Notes under the pieces: model-generated
What the model saw: the letters and a program-made list of their open reading frames with translations, nothing else
Databases searched by the model: none
Told to the model about the DNA's origin: nothing
In this document: positions 1 through 5,910 of the stretch, piece after piece
Layout of the letters: every line of letters starts with the position of its first letter
How positions within the stretch are numbered: position 1 is the stretch's first letter
NCBI GenBank assembly: GCA_023426225.1
Contig: JAFABD010000135.1
Coordinates: 1-7,872, forward strand
Direction: 5' to 3'
DNA: 7,872 bases
Source of the DNA: Pseudomonadota bacterium
GTDB lineage: Bacteria > Pseudomonadota > Alphaproteobacteria > Sphingomonadales > Sphingomonadaceae
Program-made: the position numbers and the translations under genes

Positions 1-1485
1 GCCTGGCGGCTCGGCGAGCGGATCGACGACATCGCCGACGCACCCGCGCTGCTGCGCGAACTCGCGCCGCAGCTTCGCGGCCACGGTGCGCTGATCGATC
101 TGCTCGGCCGCGCGCTGGTGCCCGAACCCCCGGTCGACGCCGCGAACGGCGGCTATATCGCCGAAGGCTATGACGCCGCGCTCGACGATCTGCGCGACGC
201 CGGTGCGGGCGGCCGCCGCGCCATCGCCGCGCTCGAGGGCGAATATCGCGCGCGGACCGGCATCCCCGCGCTCAAGATCCGCCACAACGGCGTGCTCGGC
301 TATCATATCGAGGTGCCGGCGCGCGCCGCCGATGCGCTGATGAAGCCCGACAGCGGTTTCACCCATCGCCAGACGCTCGCCGGCGTCGTCCGGTTCAACG
401 CGCCCGAACTGCACGACGTGGCGCTAAAGGTGACGCAGGCGGGCGCCCATGCCCTCTCGGCCGAAGCCGCACATCTGGAAGACCTCACCGCCCAGGCGCT
501 CGCCCGCCGCGAGGCGATCGCCGCCACCGCCGACGCGCTCGCCCGCATCGACGTCGCCGCCGGACTCGCCGAACGCGCGGCCGAGGGCGGCTGGGCGCGG
601 CCCGAACTCATCGAGCATCGCTGCTTCGAGATCGAGGGCGGCCGGCATCCGGTGGTCGAGGCCGCCGTGGCGCGCGCCGGGGGCCGGTTCGTCGCGAACG
701 ACTGCAAGCTGTCCGAGGACTCGCGCCTGTGGCTCGTCACCGGGCCGAACATGGGCGGCAAGTCCACCTTCCTGCGCCAGAACGCGCTGATCGCGGTGCT
801 GGCGCAGGCGGGAAGCTATGTCCCCGCCACCCGCGCGACGCTGGGGCTGGTCGACCGGCTGTTCAGCCGCGTCGGCGCGTCGGACAATCTCGCCCGCGGC
901 CGCTCGACCTTCATGGTCGAGATGGTCGAGACCGCCGCCATCCTGGCGCAGGCCACGCCGCGCAGCTTCGTGATCCTCGACGAGGTCGGCCGCGGCACCT
1001 CCACCTATGACGGGCTCGCCATCGCCTGGGCGGTGGTGGAGGCGATCCACGAGGACAATCGCTGCCGCTGCCTGTTCGCGACGCATTATCACGAACTGAC
1101 CCGGCTCGCCGAGCGCTGCGACGCGCTGACGCTCCACCATGTCCGCGCGCGCGAATGGAAAGGCGAGCTGGTGCTGCTCCACGAGGTGGCGGAGGGGCCG
1201 GCCGACCGCAGCTACGGCATCGCCGTCGCGCGGCTGGCCGGCATGCCGCCCGCGACGGTGAAGCGCGCCAAGGCGGTGCTCGACAAGCTGGAAGCCGGCC
1301 GCGCCAAGACCGGCGGACTGGCAGCGGGGCTCGACGAGCTGCCCCTCTTCGCCGCCGCCGCGCATGCCGAGGAGGAAAAGGTCGATACGCTGCGCCACGC
1401 GCTCGACACGCTCGATATCGACGCGCTCAGCCCGCGCGAGGCGCTCGACCAGCTCTATCGGCTCAAGCAGCTCGCCGCCGAATAG
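1..1485 (+). CDS. mutS: DNA mismatch repair protein MutS, C-terminal 494 residues (5' end outside window)
   Basis: MutS dimers recognise base mismatches and small loops in newly replicated DNA and use ATP to become a sliding clamp that recruits MutL. The reading frame is open from base 1, so this is the 3' part of the gene: 494 codons of a protein usually about 850-900 residues long. The mismatch-binding N-terminal domain lies off the left edge. Visible are the core/clamp region (bases about 100-560) and then the ABC-type ATPase. Its Walker A motif GPNMGGKST is at 742-768, the Walker B/signature stretch LDEVGRGTSTYDG starts at 976, and the FATHYHEL histidine-switch motif starts at 1075. The C-terminal helix-turn-helix dimerisation segment runs to the TAG at 1483-1485. 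No catalytic residue is missing. An internal ATG/GTG near 118 is not the true start, because conserved MutS sequence continues upstream of it. The next signal downstream is a minus-strand terminator hairpin about 20 bp away. Confidence 0.97.
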   Translation, partial: AWRLGERIDDIADAPALLRELAPQLRGHGALIDLLGRALVPEPPVDAANGGYIAEGYDAALDDLRDAGAGGRRAIAALEGEYRARTGIPALKIRHNGVLGYHIEVPARAADALMKPDSGFTHRQTLAGVVRFNAPELHDVALKVTQAGAHALSAEAAHLEDLTAQALARREAIAATADALARIDVAAGLAERAAEGGWARPELIEHRCFEIEGGRHPVVEAAVARAGGRFVANDCKLSEDSRLWLVTGPNMGGKSTFLRQNALIAVLAQAGSYVPATRATLGLVDRLFSRVGASDNLARGRSTFMVEMVETAAILAQATPRSFVILDEVGRGTSTYDGLAIAWAVVEAIHEDNRCRCLFATHYHELTRLAERCDALTLHHVRAREWKGELVLLHEVAEGPADRSYGIAVARLAGMPPATVKRAKAVLDKLEAGRAKTGGLAAGLDELPLFAAAAHAEEEKVDTLRHALDTLDIDALSPREALDQLYRLKQLAAE

Positions 1486-1496
1486 CCTGGCGCCCC

Positions 1497-1542
1497 AAAT
1501 GAAAGAGGCCGCCGGACCCCAGCCAAGGGATCCGGCGACCTC
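1497..1542 (-). terminator. Intrinsic terminator for minus-strand transcription
   Basis: Arms 1527-1542 and 1505-1520 form a 16-bp stem with a 6-nt loop (1521-1526), followed on the minus strand by TTTCATTT (1504-1497). Read as plus-strand RNA the stem has two C·A mismatches (1509/1538 and 1517/1530) and no U tract. Read as minus-strand RNA the same positions are G·U wobbles, so every position pairs. The element is therefore oriented toward mutS and ends a transcript coming from the 1540-1830 region. It is not a mutS terminator. Confidence 0.6.
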
Positions 1543-1545
1543 CGA

Positions 1546-1592
1546 CATGGTCAGCGGCCGGAAGCTCCAGCACGGGAGACCATGCGGGCCGC
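1546..1592 (-). other. Interleaved perfect stems with pseudoknot topology
   Basis: On the minus strand GCGGCC (1592-1587) can pair with GGCCGC (1559-1554), and CATGGTC (1584-1578) can pair with GACCATG (1552-1546). The order 5'S1-5'S2-3'S1-3'S2 is that of an H-type pseudoknot. Alternatively the two stems are mutually exclusive switch states. The intervening 1560-1577 can form a small local hairpin (GGAGCTTCC). Both stems are perfectly complementary, but the region is G+C-rich and only covariation would prove them. Confidence 0.35.
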
Positions 1593-1676
1593 AGAGCCTT
1601 GAAGCGGACGGGCGTTGACTGGAGGGGGATACCTCCCGCCCGGCACGCGGACGGCGATGGGCCGTCCGGCCTCAGC

Positions 1677-1733
1677 TCAGCGGCGCGTCTCCCGAACGAA
1701 CTGAACCGACCTCATTGCTGAACCATGAGACAT
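1677..1733 (-). CDS. Possible 18-residue leader peptide or small protein
   Basis: An ATG at 1733-1731 follows the 15-nt Shine-Dalgarno match by a normal short spacer and opens a frame encoding MSHGSAMRSVQFVRETRR, ending in TGA at 1679-1677. The product would be small and basic (four Arg), with no signal peptide, membrane segment or cysteine. Codons such as TCT, TCA, GCA, GGT, GTT and AGG are unusual for this G+C-rich genome. That suggests either selection on the RNA sequence itself or a regulatory leader. A second in-frame ATG at 1766-1764 would add eleven residues (MALQPAKGGDP) that read through the Shine-Dalgarno, but it has only a weak G-rich sequence upstream, so the downstream start is preferred. 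Bases 1711-1715 and 1725-1729 (CTCAT/ATGAG) can form a small hairpin just inside the ORF. The function is unknown, and translation is inferred only from the ribosome-binding site. Confidence 0.4.
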   Translation of the reverse strand: MSHGSAMRSVQFVRETRR

Positions 1734-1734
1734 C

Positions 1735-1749
1735 GGATCACCTCCTTTC
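1735..1749 (-). promoter_or_regulatory. Exceptionally long Shine-Dalgarno sequence
   Basis: On the minus strand this reads GAAAGGAGGTGATCC, complementary over about 15 nt to the 3' tail of alphaproteobacterial 16S rRNA (…GGATCACCTCCTTTC). Typical Shine-Dalgarno pairing is 4-6 nt. It lies immediately before the ATG at 1733 and decides that start. No other ribosome-binding site in the window approaches this length. Equally, a plus-strand transcript would carry a copy of the 16S anti-Shine-Dalgarno tail. Confidence 0.6.
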
Positions 1750-1782
1750 GCTGGTTGAAGAGCCATGTGCCACCCGGGGCAC

Positions 1783-1848
1783 GACTCGAGAGTGAATCAA
1801 GCCGAGTCGCAGAACAAGTCTTGTTCTTTCCCCTATTCGGTGCGATTC
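1783..1848. promoter_or_regulatory. Cluster of four GANTC (CcrM-type) sites
   Basis: GANTC occurs at 1783-1787 (GACTC), 1794-1798 (GAATC), 1804-1808 (GAGTC) and 1844-1848 (GATTC), four times in 66 bp. GANTC is the target of the cell-cycle methyltransferase CcrM in many Alphaproteobacteria, and GcrA activates promoters carrying methylated GANTC. The cluster lies just upstream of the putative RNA. Two of the sites sit within an inverted repeat CGACTCG/CGAGTCG (1782-1788 and 1803-1809). Clear -35/-10 boxes are not visible, so promoter activity is inferred. Confidence 0.4.
1811..1827. repeat. 17-bp near-perfect palindrome, operator-like
   Basis: AGAACAAGTCTTGTTCT is an 8-bp inverted repeat around one central base. 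It lies among the GANTC sites, upstream of the putative RNA and downstream (on the minus strand) of the lipoprotein gene ending at 1915. It has the symmetry of a dimeric repressor's operator. Alternatively, as RNA it could be a hairpin after the lipoprotein mRNA, though with a very tight loop. Confidence 0.45.
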
Positions 1849-1914
1849 TCACGACCCTCGCCGAAACCGGCCGCGCCGCCCCTTTCGCGGCGTTGCAGCA
1901 CGCGCCCGGCGACG

Positions 1915-2490
1915 TCAGCCCCGGCAATCCTCGATCACCCTCGACACCTCGGCCCAGGCCGGGATCACCAGCCGCGGCGCGCCCGCGGTTTCGATCACGA
2001 ACCGCCCGCGGCTGAACGCCATCGCGTCGAGCAGCGGGTCGCGCACGTCGAATTCGGCCACCCAATAGGCGGGGGTGCCGCTGCCCGCCACCGCCGCCAC
2101 CGCGCGCACGACGCTGCTCGTCCGGATCGACAGCGTGGCCGAGGCCGCAGGCACCGCCGCGCCGGGCAGCCGCGACAGATAGACGCGCCGCCGCGCGACG
2201 TCGCAACGCAGCATCGCCTGCGCCGCGGTTCCGCCGACGCCGAACAGCGCCAGGCTGCCGCGCGCGTCGCGGCGGTACGACCAGTCGCCCGGCGTCAACG
2301 GCCAGTCACGCCAGTCGCTCGACGGCGCCGGCGCGGGCGGCGGGGTGACGACGGGCACCGGCACCGGACGGGCGGGGATCGGGGGTGCGGCGGTCGGCAC
2401 TGCGGTACATGCCCCGAGCACGGCCGACAGCGCCGACAGCAGCGCGGCGGAACGGCGGGCGGGAAGGGAAACGGGCGATCGGCGCAACAT
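1915..2490 (-). CDS. Putative proline-rich lipoprotein, unknown function
   Basis: This 191-residue protein has a basic N-terminus, a hydrophobic stretch (about residues 14-27) and the lipobox LGAC, with the acylated cysteine at position 28. It should be exported and lipid-anchored in the cell envelope. Residues about 32-56 are a Pro/Val/Ala linker, typical of a tether leading away from the membrane. The folded part begins near DWRDWPLTPGDW (59-70) and has no cysteine pair or catalytic motif I recognise. Similar small lipoproteins with this Trp-rich start appear familiar from sphingomonads, but I cannot name a family. The ATG at 2490-2488 is chosen because it gives a proper signal sequence. 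A weak AAGG lies upstream. It follows the hemerythrin-like gene by 42 bp on the same strand, so the two may form an operon. No clear terminator follows, although the palindrome at 1811-1827 lies about 90 bp downstream. Confidence 0.8.
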   Translation of the reverse strand: MLRRSPVSLPARRSAALLSALSAVLGACTAVPTAAPPIPARPVPVPVVTPPPAPAPSSDWRDWPLTPGDWSYRRDARGSLALFGVGGTAAQAMLRCDVARRRVYLSRLPGAAVPAASATLSIRTSSVVRAVAAVAGSGTPAYWVAEFDVRDPLLDAMAFSRGRFVIETAGAPRLVIPAWAEVSRVIEDCRG

Positions 2491-2532
2491 CCGCGCCTTA
2501 TGGGCGAACTGGCCGATCGGCTCAACCGCGGC

Positions 2533-2961
2533 TCAGGCGGCCCGGCGCGCGCCCAGCACCCTTTGCGCCTGCGGATAGAGTTCGCGCTCCTCGGCTTCGA
2601 TCCGCGCCGCGATCAGCCCCAGCGTCGCGCGCGTCGCCGCGCCGAAACCCGCCCAGTCATGCGCGATCCGCCCAATCGGCCAGTCGGCGACATAGTCGCG
2701 GAACGCCTGCGCGACCTGGCCGAAATCCTCGTCGCAACGCAACGCGATCCCGCTCGCCACCGCGTCGCCCGATCCCATCAGCGGCTGATAGACCTGGCGC
2801 TGCTCGCGCACGCAATGATCGTGAAGCAACTGGACGAAACGCCAGCGCAGCGCAGCGACCGCCGCCGGATCGGGCACCGGCGCGCTCACGACATGACGCA
2901 GATAGGCCGCATGATCCGCCAATTCGCGATGTTCATCGCTCAACTCGACGATCAGCTGCAT
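2533..2961 (-). CDS. Hemerythrin-like (HHE) domain protein, possibly with incomplete metal site
   Basis: This 142-residue, all-alpha, soluble protein has the pattern of the hemerythrin/HHE family, four-helix bundles that bind a di-iron centre and sense or carry O2, NO or iron. The first helix has DEH (His11) and further His at 17 and 23. The second has LLHDHCVREQ (His47, His49, Glu53), and the last has IEAEERELYP (Glu122-Pro130). Positions that normally carry His in the later helices look altered. The usual H in the 'HIxxEE' motif appears to be Arg120, and I see no His in the expected third-helix region except His101. The metal site may therefore be degenerate. No signal peptide or extra domain is present. 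The start ATG at 2961-2959 has only a weak AGGG upstream. The gene begins 127 bp after uvrB, beyond a terminator, and precedes the lipoprotein gene by 42 bp. The family call is moderately firm; the function is uncertain. Confidence 0.75.
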   Translation of the reverse strand: MQLIVELSDEHRELADHAAYLRHVVSAPVPDPAAVAALRWRFVQLLHDHCVREQRQVYQPLMGSGDAVASGIALRCDEDFGQVAQAFRDYVADWPIGRIAHDWAGFGAATRATLGLIAARIEAEERELYPQAQRVLGARRAA

Positions 2962-3038
2962 ACGCGATACCCTACCATCGGCCTATCGCAGCACAGGCGC
3001 CACGCAATTACTCTACGCGAATCTCCGAAATATTCCAG

Positions 3039-3062
3039 AAAAACACGCACCCGAAACGGTGC
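3039..3062 (-). terminator. Intrinsic terminator after uvrB
   Basis: On the minus strand GCACC (3062-3058) and GGTGC (3051-3047) form a 5-bp stem with a 6-nt loop, followed three bases later by TTTTT (3043-3039). It lies 26 bp past the uvrB stop codon in an unusually A+T-rich gap (2962-3088). The stem is short but the position and T tract fit. It would separate uvrB from the downstream hemerythrin-like gene, so that gene should have its own promoter in 2962-3038, where I see no convincing boxes. Confidence 0.5.
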
Positions 3063-3088
3063 CGCAATGAATTAACCATCTATTATCG

Positions 3089-5284
3089 TTAATGCGGCCG
3101 ACCGCGTGCCATCCGGGTTTTCTGAACCTTGCCGTATCTGGTCTTGCGCGTCCCCGGCTTTCCTTCGTTCGAACGACCCATGACTGGCGCCTTGCGCTCG
3201 GCGTCTGGCAAGCCGAGCTCCTCGGCCTCGAGCGCGCGGATCTCGTCGCGCAGCCGGCCCGCCTCCTCGAACTCCAGGTTCGCGGCGGCATCGCGCATCT
3301 TCTTCTCCAGCTCCTCGATGTAGGCGCGCAGGTTGTGGCCCACCATGTGCGGCCGATCGGCGTCGATCTCCACCGTCACCTGGTCCTTCGACGCGACGTG
3401 CGCGATGATGTCGCCGATATTCTTCTTCACCGTCTCGGGCGTGATGCCATGTTCGGCATTGTACGCCAGCTGCTTCTCGCGGCGCCGGCTGGTCTCGCCC
3501 AGCGCGCGCTCCATGCTCCCCGTCATCCGGTCGGCATAGAGGATCACGCGCCCGTCGACGTTGCGCGCGGCGCGGCCGATCGTCTGGATCAGCGAGGTCT
3601 CGGATCGCAGAAAGCCTTCCTTGTCGGCATCGAGGATCGCCACCAGCCCGCATTCGGGGATGTCGAGCCCCTCGCGCAGCAGGTTGATGCCGATCAGCAC
3701 GTCGTAGACACCCATCCGCAGATCGCGGATCAGCTCGATGCGCTCCAGCGTCTCGACGTCGCTGTGCATATAGCGGACCTTGATCCCCGCCTCGTGCATA
3801 TATTCGGTCAGGTCCTCGGCCATGCGCTTGGTCAGCGTGGTGACGAGCGTGCGATAGCCCTTGGCGGCGGTCGCCTTGCACTCCTGGATCAGGTCCTGCA
3901 CCTGCTCCTCGACCGGACGGATCTCCACCGGCGGGTCGACCAGCCCGGTCGGGCGGATCACCTGCTCGACGAACACGCCGCCGGTCTGCTCCATCTCCCA
4001 CCCGCCGGGCGTCGCCGAAACGCACACCGTCTGCGGGCGCATCGCGTCCCATTCGTTGAAGCGCAGCGGCCGGTTGTCGATACAGCTCGGCAGGCGGAAA
4101 CCATATTCGGCGAGCGTGATCTTCCGCCGATGGTCGCCGCGCGCCATGCCGTTGATCTGGCCGATCGTCTGGTGGCTCTCGTCAACAAAGAGCAGCGCGT
4201 TCTCGGGCAGATATTCGAACAGCGTGGGCGGCGGCTCGCCGGGCAGGCGGCCGGTGAGGAAGCGGCTGTAATTCTCGATACCCGCGCAGGAGCCGGTCGC
4301 CGCGATCATCTCCAGGTCGAAATTGGTCCGCTGCTCCAGCCGCTGCAGCTCCAGCAGCTTGCCCTCGGCCTCCAGCTCCTTCAGCCGCTCGGCAAGTTCG
4401 TGGCGGATCGCCTCCATCGCCTGCTTCAGCGTCGGCCCCGGCGTCACATAGTGGCTGTTGGCATAGACGCGGACATAATCGAGGCTCGCCACCTTCTTGC
4501 CGGTCAGTGGATCGAACTCGACGATCTCCTCGATCTCGTCGCCGAAGAAGCTGATCCGCCAGGCGGTATCCTCATAGTGCGAGGGGAAGAGCTCGAGATT
4601 ATCGCCCCGCACGCGAAAGGCGCCGCGCCCGAAGGCGGCATCGTTGCGCTTGTACTGGAGTGCCACCAGCTTGCGGATGATCTCGCGCTGGTCGACCACC
4701 TGCCCCTTCTTCAGGTCGAAGATCATCGCCGAATAGGTCTCGACCGAGCCGATACCGTAGAGGCACGAGACCGAGGCAACGATGATCACGTCGTCGCGCT
4801 CGAGCAGCGACCGGGTCGCCGCGTGGCGCATCCGGTCGATCGCCTCGTTGATCGAGCTTTCCTTCTCGATATACGTGTCCGAGCGCGGCACATAGGCCTC
4901 GGGCTGGTAGTAATCGTAATAGCTGACGAAATACTCGACTGCGTTCTCGGGAAAGAAGCTCTTGAACTCGCCATAGAGCTGCGCGGCGAGGATCTTGTTG
5001 GGCGCGAGGATCAGCGCCGGGCGCTGCAGCTCCTCGATCACCTTGGCCATCGTATAGGTCTTGCCCGATCCGGTGACGCCGAGCAGCACCTGGTCGCGCT
5101 CACCCGCGCGCGCCTGCTCGACCAGTTCGGGGATCGCGAAGCGCTGGTCGCCCGAAGGTTCATAGTCCGAGACGAGCTTGAATCGCTTGCCTCCCTCGGC
5201 CTTGTCGGGCCGCTGCGGGCGGTGCGGAACGAAGCTCTGGCCGGTTTCCGGCTCGGCGAGGCTGGTGCGAATCTGGATTGCCAT
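3089..5284 (-). CDS. uvrB: Excinuclease ABC subunit B (UvrB)
   Basis: UvrB is the damage-verifying helicase-like subunit of nucleotide excision repair. UvrA2 loads it at lesions, it inserts its beta-hairpin between the strands, and it then binds UvrC, which cuts either side. From the ATG at 5284-5282 the protein has 731 residues, somewhat longer than E. coli UvrB (about 670) because of N- and C-terminal extensions. Walker A GVTGSGKT is at 69-76, the beta-hairpin YYDYYQPEAYVP at 122-133, the DESH box at 368-371, the SATPGGWE motif follows, and helicase motif VI QTIGRAARN is present. The C-terminal UVR coiled-coil, which contacts UvrC and UvrA, is at about 656-690, followed by a basic Lys/Arg-rich tail of about 40 residues, often seen in alphaproteobacterial UvrB. 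A TTG nine bases upstream (5293) would add three residues, but it lies inside the apparent -10 box, so the ATG is preferred. No Shine-Dalgarno is visible. The gene is divergent from the DUF3617 lipoprotein. Confidence 0.97.
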   Translation of the reverse strand: MAIQIRTSLAEPETGQSFVPHRPQRPDKAEGGKRFKLVSDYEPSGDQRFAIPELVEQARAGERDQVLLGVTGSGKTYTMAKVIEELQRPALILAPNKILAAQLYGEFKSFFPENAVEYFVSYYDYYQPEAYVPRSDTYIEKESSINEAIDRMRHAATRSLLERDDVIIVASVSCLYGIGSVETYSAMIFDLKKGQVVDQREIIRKLVALQYKRNDAAFGRGAFRVRGDNLELFPSHYEDTAWRISFFGDEIEEIVEFDPLTGKKVASLDYVRVYANSHYVTPGPTLKQAMEAIRHELAERLKELEAEGKLLELQRLEQRTNFDLEMIAATGSCAGIENYSRFLTGRLPGEPPPTLFEYLPENALLFVDESHQTIGQINGMARGDHRRKITLAEYGFRLPSCIDNRPLRFNEWDAMRPQTVCVSATPGGWEMEQTGGVFVEQVIRPTGLVDPPVEIRPVEEQVQDLIQECKATAAKGYRTLVTTLTKRMAEDLTEYMHEAGIKVRYMHSDVETLERIELIRDLRMGVYDVLIGINLLREGLDIPECGLVAILDADKEGFLRSETSLIQTIGRAARNVDGRVILYADRMTGSMERALGETSRRREKQLAYNAEHGITPETVKKNIGDIIAHVASKDQVTVEIDADRPHMVGHNLRAYIEELEKKMRDAAANLEFEEAGRLRDEIRALEAEELGLPDAERKAPVMGRSNEGKPGTRKTRYGKVQKTRMARGRPH

Positions 5285-5291
5285 CGCCGAC

Positions 5292-5320
5292 AATATGGGG
5301 TGTCAGCGCAGCCGCGAAAA
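5292..5320 (-). promoter_or_regulatory. Possible uvrB promoter giving a leaderless mRNA
   Basis: On the minus strand TTTTCG (5320-5315) and CATATT (5297-5292) are separated by 17 bp, a plausible though imperfect sigma-70-type pair. The predicted transcription start is about 5285, next to the uvrB ATG at 5284, and there is no Shine-Dalgarno, so the mRNA would be leaderless or nearly so. Leaderless genes are common in Alphaproteobacteria. The same 56-bp gap must also serve the divergent lipoprotein gene. Confidence 0.35.
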
Positions 5321-5340
5321 GCATTTGGGGAAAGCCGTTG

Positions 5341-5910
5341 ATGCGCCGTTCGATCCTGATTGCCCTGGCCGCACTTCCGGGGCTCGCGCTGGCCGGTTGC
5401 CAGTCGGCGGCCGAGCGCCGCGCCGCCCAGACCGGCGAGATCGATGTCGCCAACGCCTCGACCGACGAGGTCGCCGGGCTGATCAAGGCGGCGCAGTCGC
5501 ACGCGCCGATGCAGCCGGGCAAGTGGCGCTTCCGTTCGGACGTGCTCGCCGCCGATCTTTCGGGGCTGCCCGAGGCGCAGCGCGCGCCCACCCAGGCCGC
5601 GCTCGAAAAGCAGAAGATCGACCGGACGAGCTGCCGCACCGCCAAGGAACTCAAGCCCGTCGATCTCGACGCGCTCACCCGCGTCGCGGGAACGTGCACC
5701 TTCGAACGCTATACGGCGCGCGGCGGGCGCATCGACGCGCGGCTCGCCTGCACCCAGGGCGCGACGACGACGCGGATCGGGCTTCAGGGGACCAGCGGCA
5801 CGACCGGCTTCGACGTCGCGATCGACCAGCAGACGGGCCAGCCCGGCACCCCCGGCGCAATGTCGATCCGGATGCGCGCCCGCGGCGAACGCGTCGGCGA
5901 CTGCGGCTGA
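5341..5910 (+). CDS. DUF3617-type lipoprotein
   Basis: This 189-residue protein has a short basic N-terminus, a hydrophobic core (residues 4-18) and the lipobox LAGC with Cys20, so it is predicted to be exported and lipid-modified. The mature part fits the DUF3617 pattern: a PGKW segment (59-62) opening a beta-rich domain, then spaced cysteines at 98, 119, 137 and 188 (SCRTAKEL, GTCTFERY, LACTQG and the penultimate residue), which could form two disulfides. The function of DUF3617 proteins is unknown; they are small periplasmic or outer-membrane-associated proteins. The start at 5341 is preferred over an in-frame ATG at 5278, because it places the signal sequence correctly and follows GGGGAAA (5327-5333) at 7 nt. 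It is divergent from uvrB and converges on the membrane protein gene, whose stop lies 35 bp away. Confidence 0.85.
   Translation: MRRSILIALAALPGLALAGCQSAAERRAAQTGEIDVANASTDEVAGLIKAAQSHAPMQPGKWRFRSDVLAADLSGLPEAQRAPTQAALEKQKIDRTSCRTAKELKPVDLDALTRVAGTCTFERYTARGGRIDARLACTQGATTTRIGLQGTSGTTGFDVAIDQQTGQPGTPGAMSIRMRARGERVGDCG

Larger units (their letters stand above)
1497..1782 (-). ncRNA. Putative structured RNA carrying a short leader ORF
   Basis: No conventional gene occupies 1486-1914, but the minus strand shows a continuous run of RNA-like elements. In transcription order they are: hairpin GTGCC/GGCAC (1778-1782 with 1767-1771); a very long Shine-Dalgarno (1735-1749); an 18-codon ORF (1733-1677); a 7-bp perfect hairpin with a 7-nt loop (1662-1668 with 1648-1654); a hairpin closed by GGGCG/CGCCC (1637-1641 with 1610-1614) containing an inner GGAGG/CCTCC; two interleaved stems of pseudoknot topology (1546-1592); and a terminator hairpin followed by TTTCATTT (1505-1542). 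Stems of this quality side by side are hard to explain as G+C-rich background alone. The 5' end is unknown because I see no convincing -35/-10 pair. It could be a regulatory sRNA, a small mRNA, or both. It does not match 6S, 4.5S, tmRNA or RNase P RNA as I know them. Confidence 0.5.

Noticed and set aside
1505..1542. Terminator for mutS
   Set aside because: On the plus strand the stem has two mismatches and is not followed by a T tract.
1553..1585. A ten-codon minus-strand ORF (MVSRAGASGR) in the RNA
   Set aside because: It has no ribosome-binding site and is too short to support. The sequence is better explained as paired RNA stems.
1811..1827. LexA (SOS) box
   Set aside because: The alphaproteobacterial SOS box is the direct repeat GTTC-N7-GTTC, and here the half-sites are inverted. 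It is kept only as an unassigned palindrome.
1765..3075. A 436-codon plus-strand ORF across the lipoprotein and hemerythrin-like genes
   Set aside because: Its translation is low-complexity Arg/Ala/Pro, and the minus-strand genes have a lipobox and hemerythrin-like motifs.
5278..5340. Upstream start for the DUF3617 lipoprotein
   Set aside because: It would bury the signal peptide 21 residues inside the protein. The ATG at 5341 gives a normal lipoprotein signal with a ribosome-binding site.
3092..5341. A 749-codon plus-strand ORF opposite uvrB
   Set aside because: It is a mirror-frame shadow of uvrB produced by high third-position G+C. uvrB is certain from its motifs.
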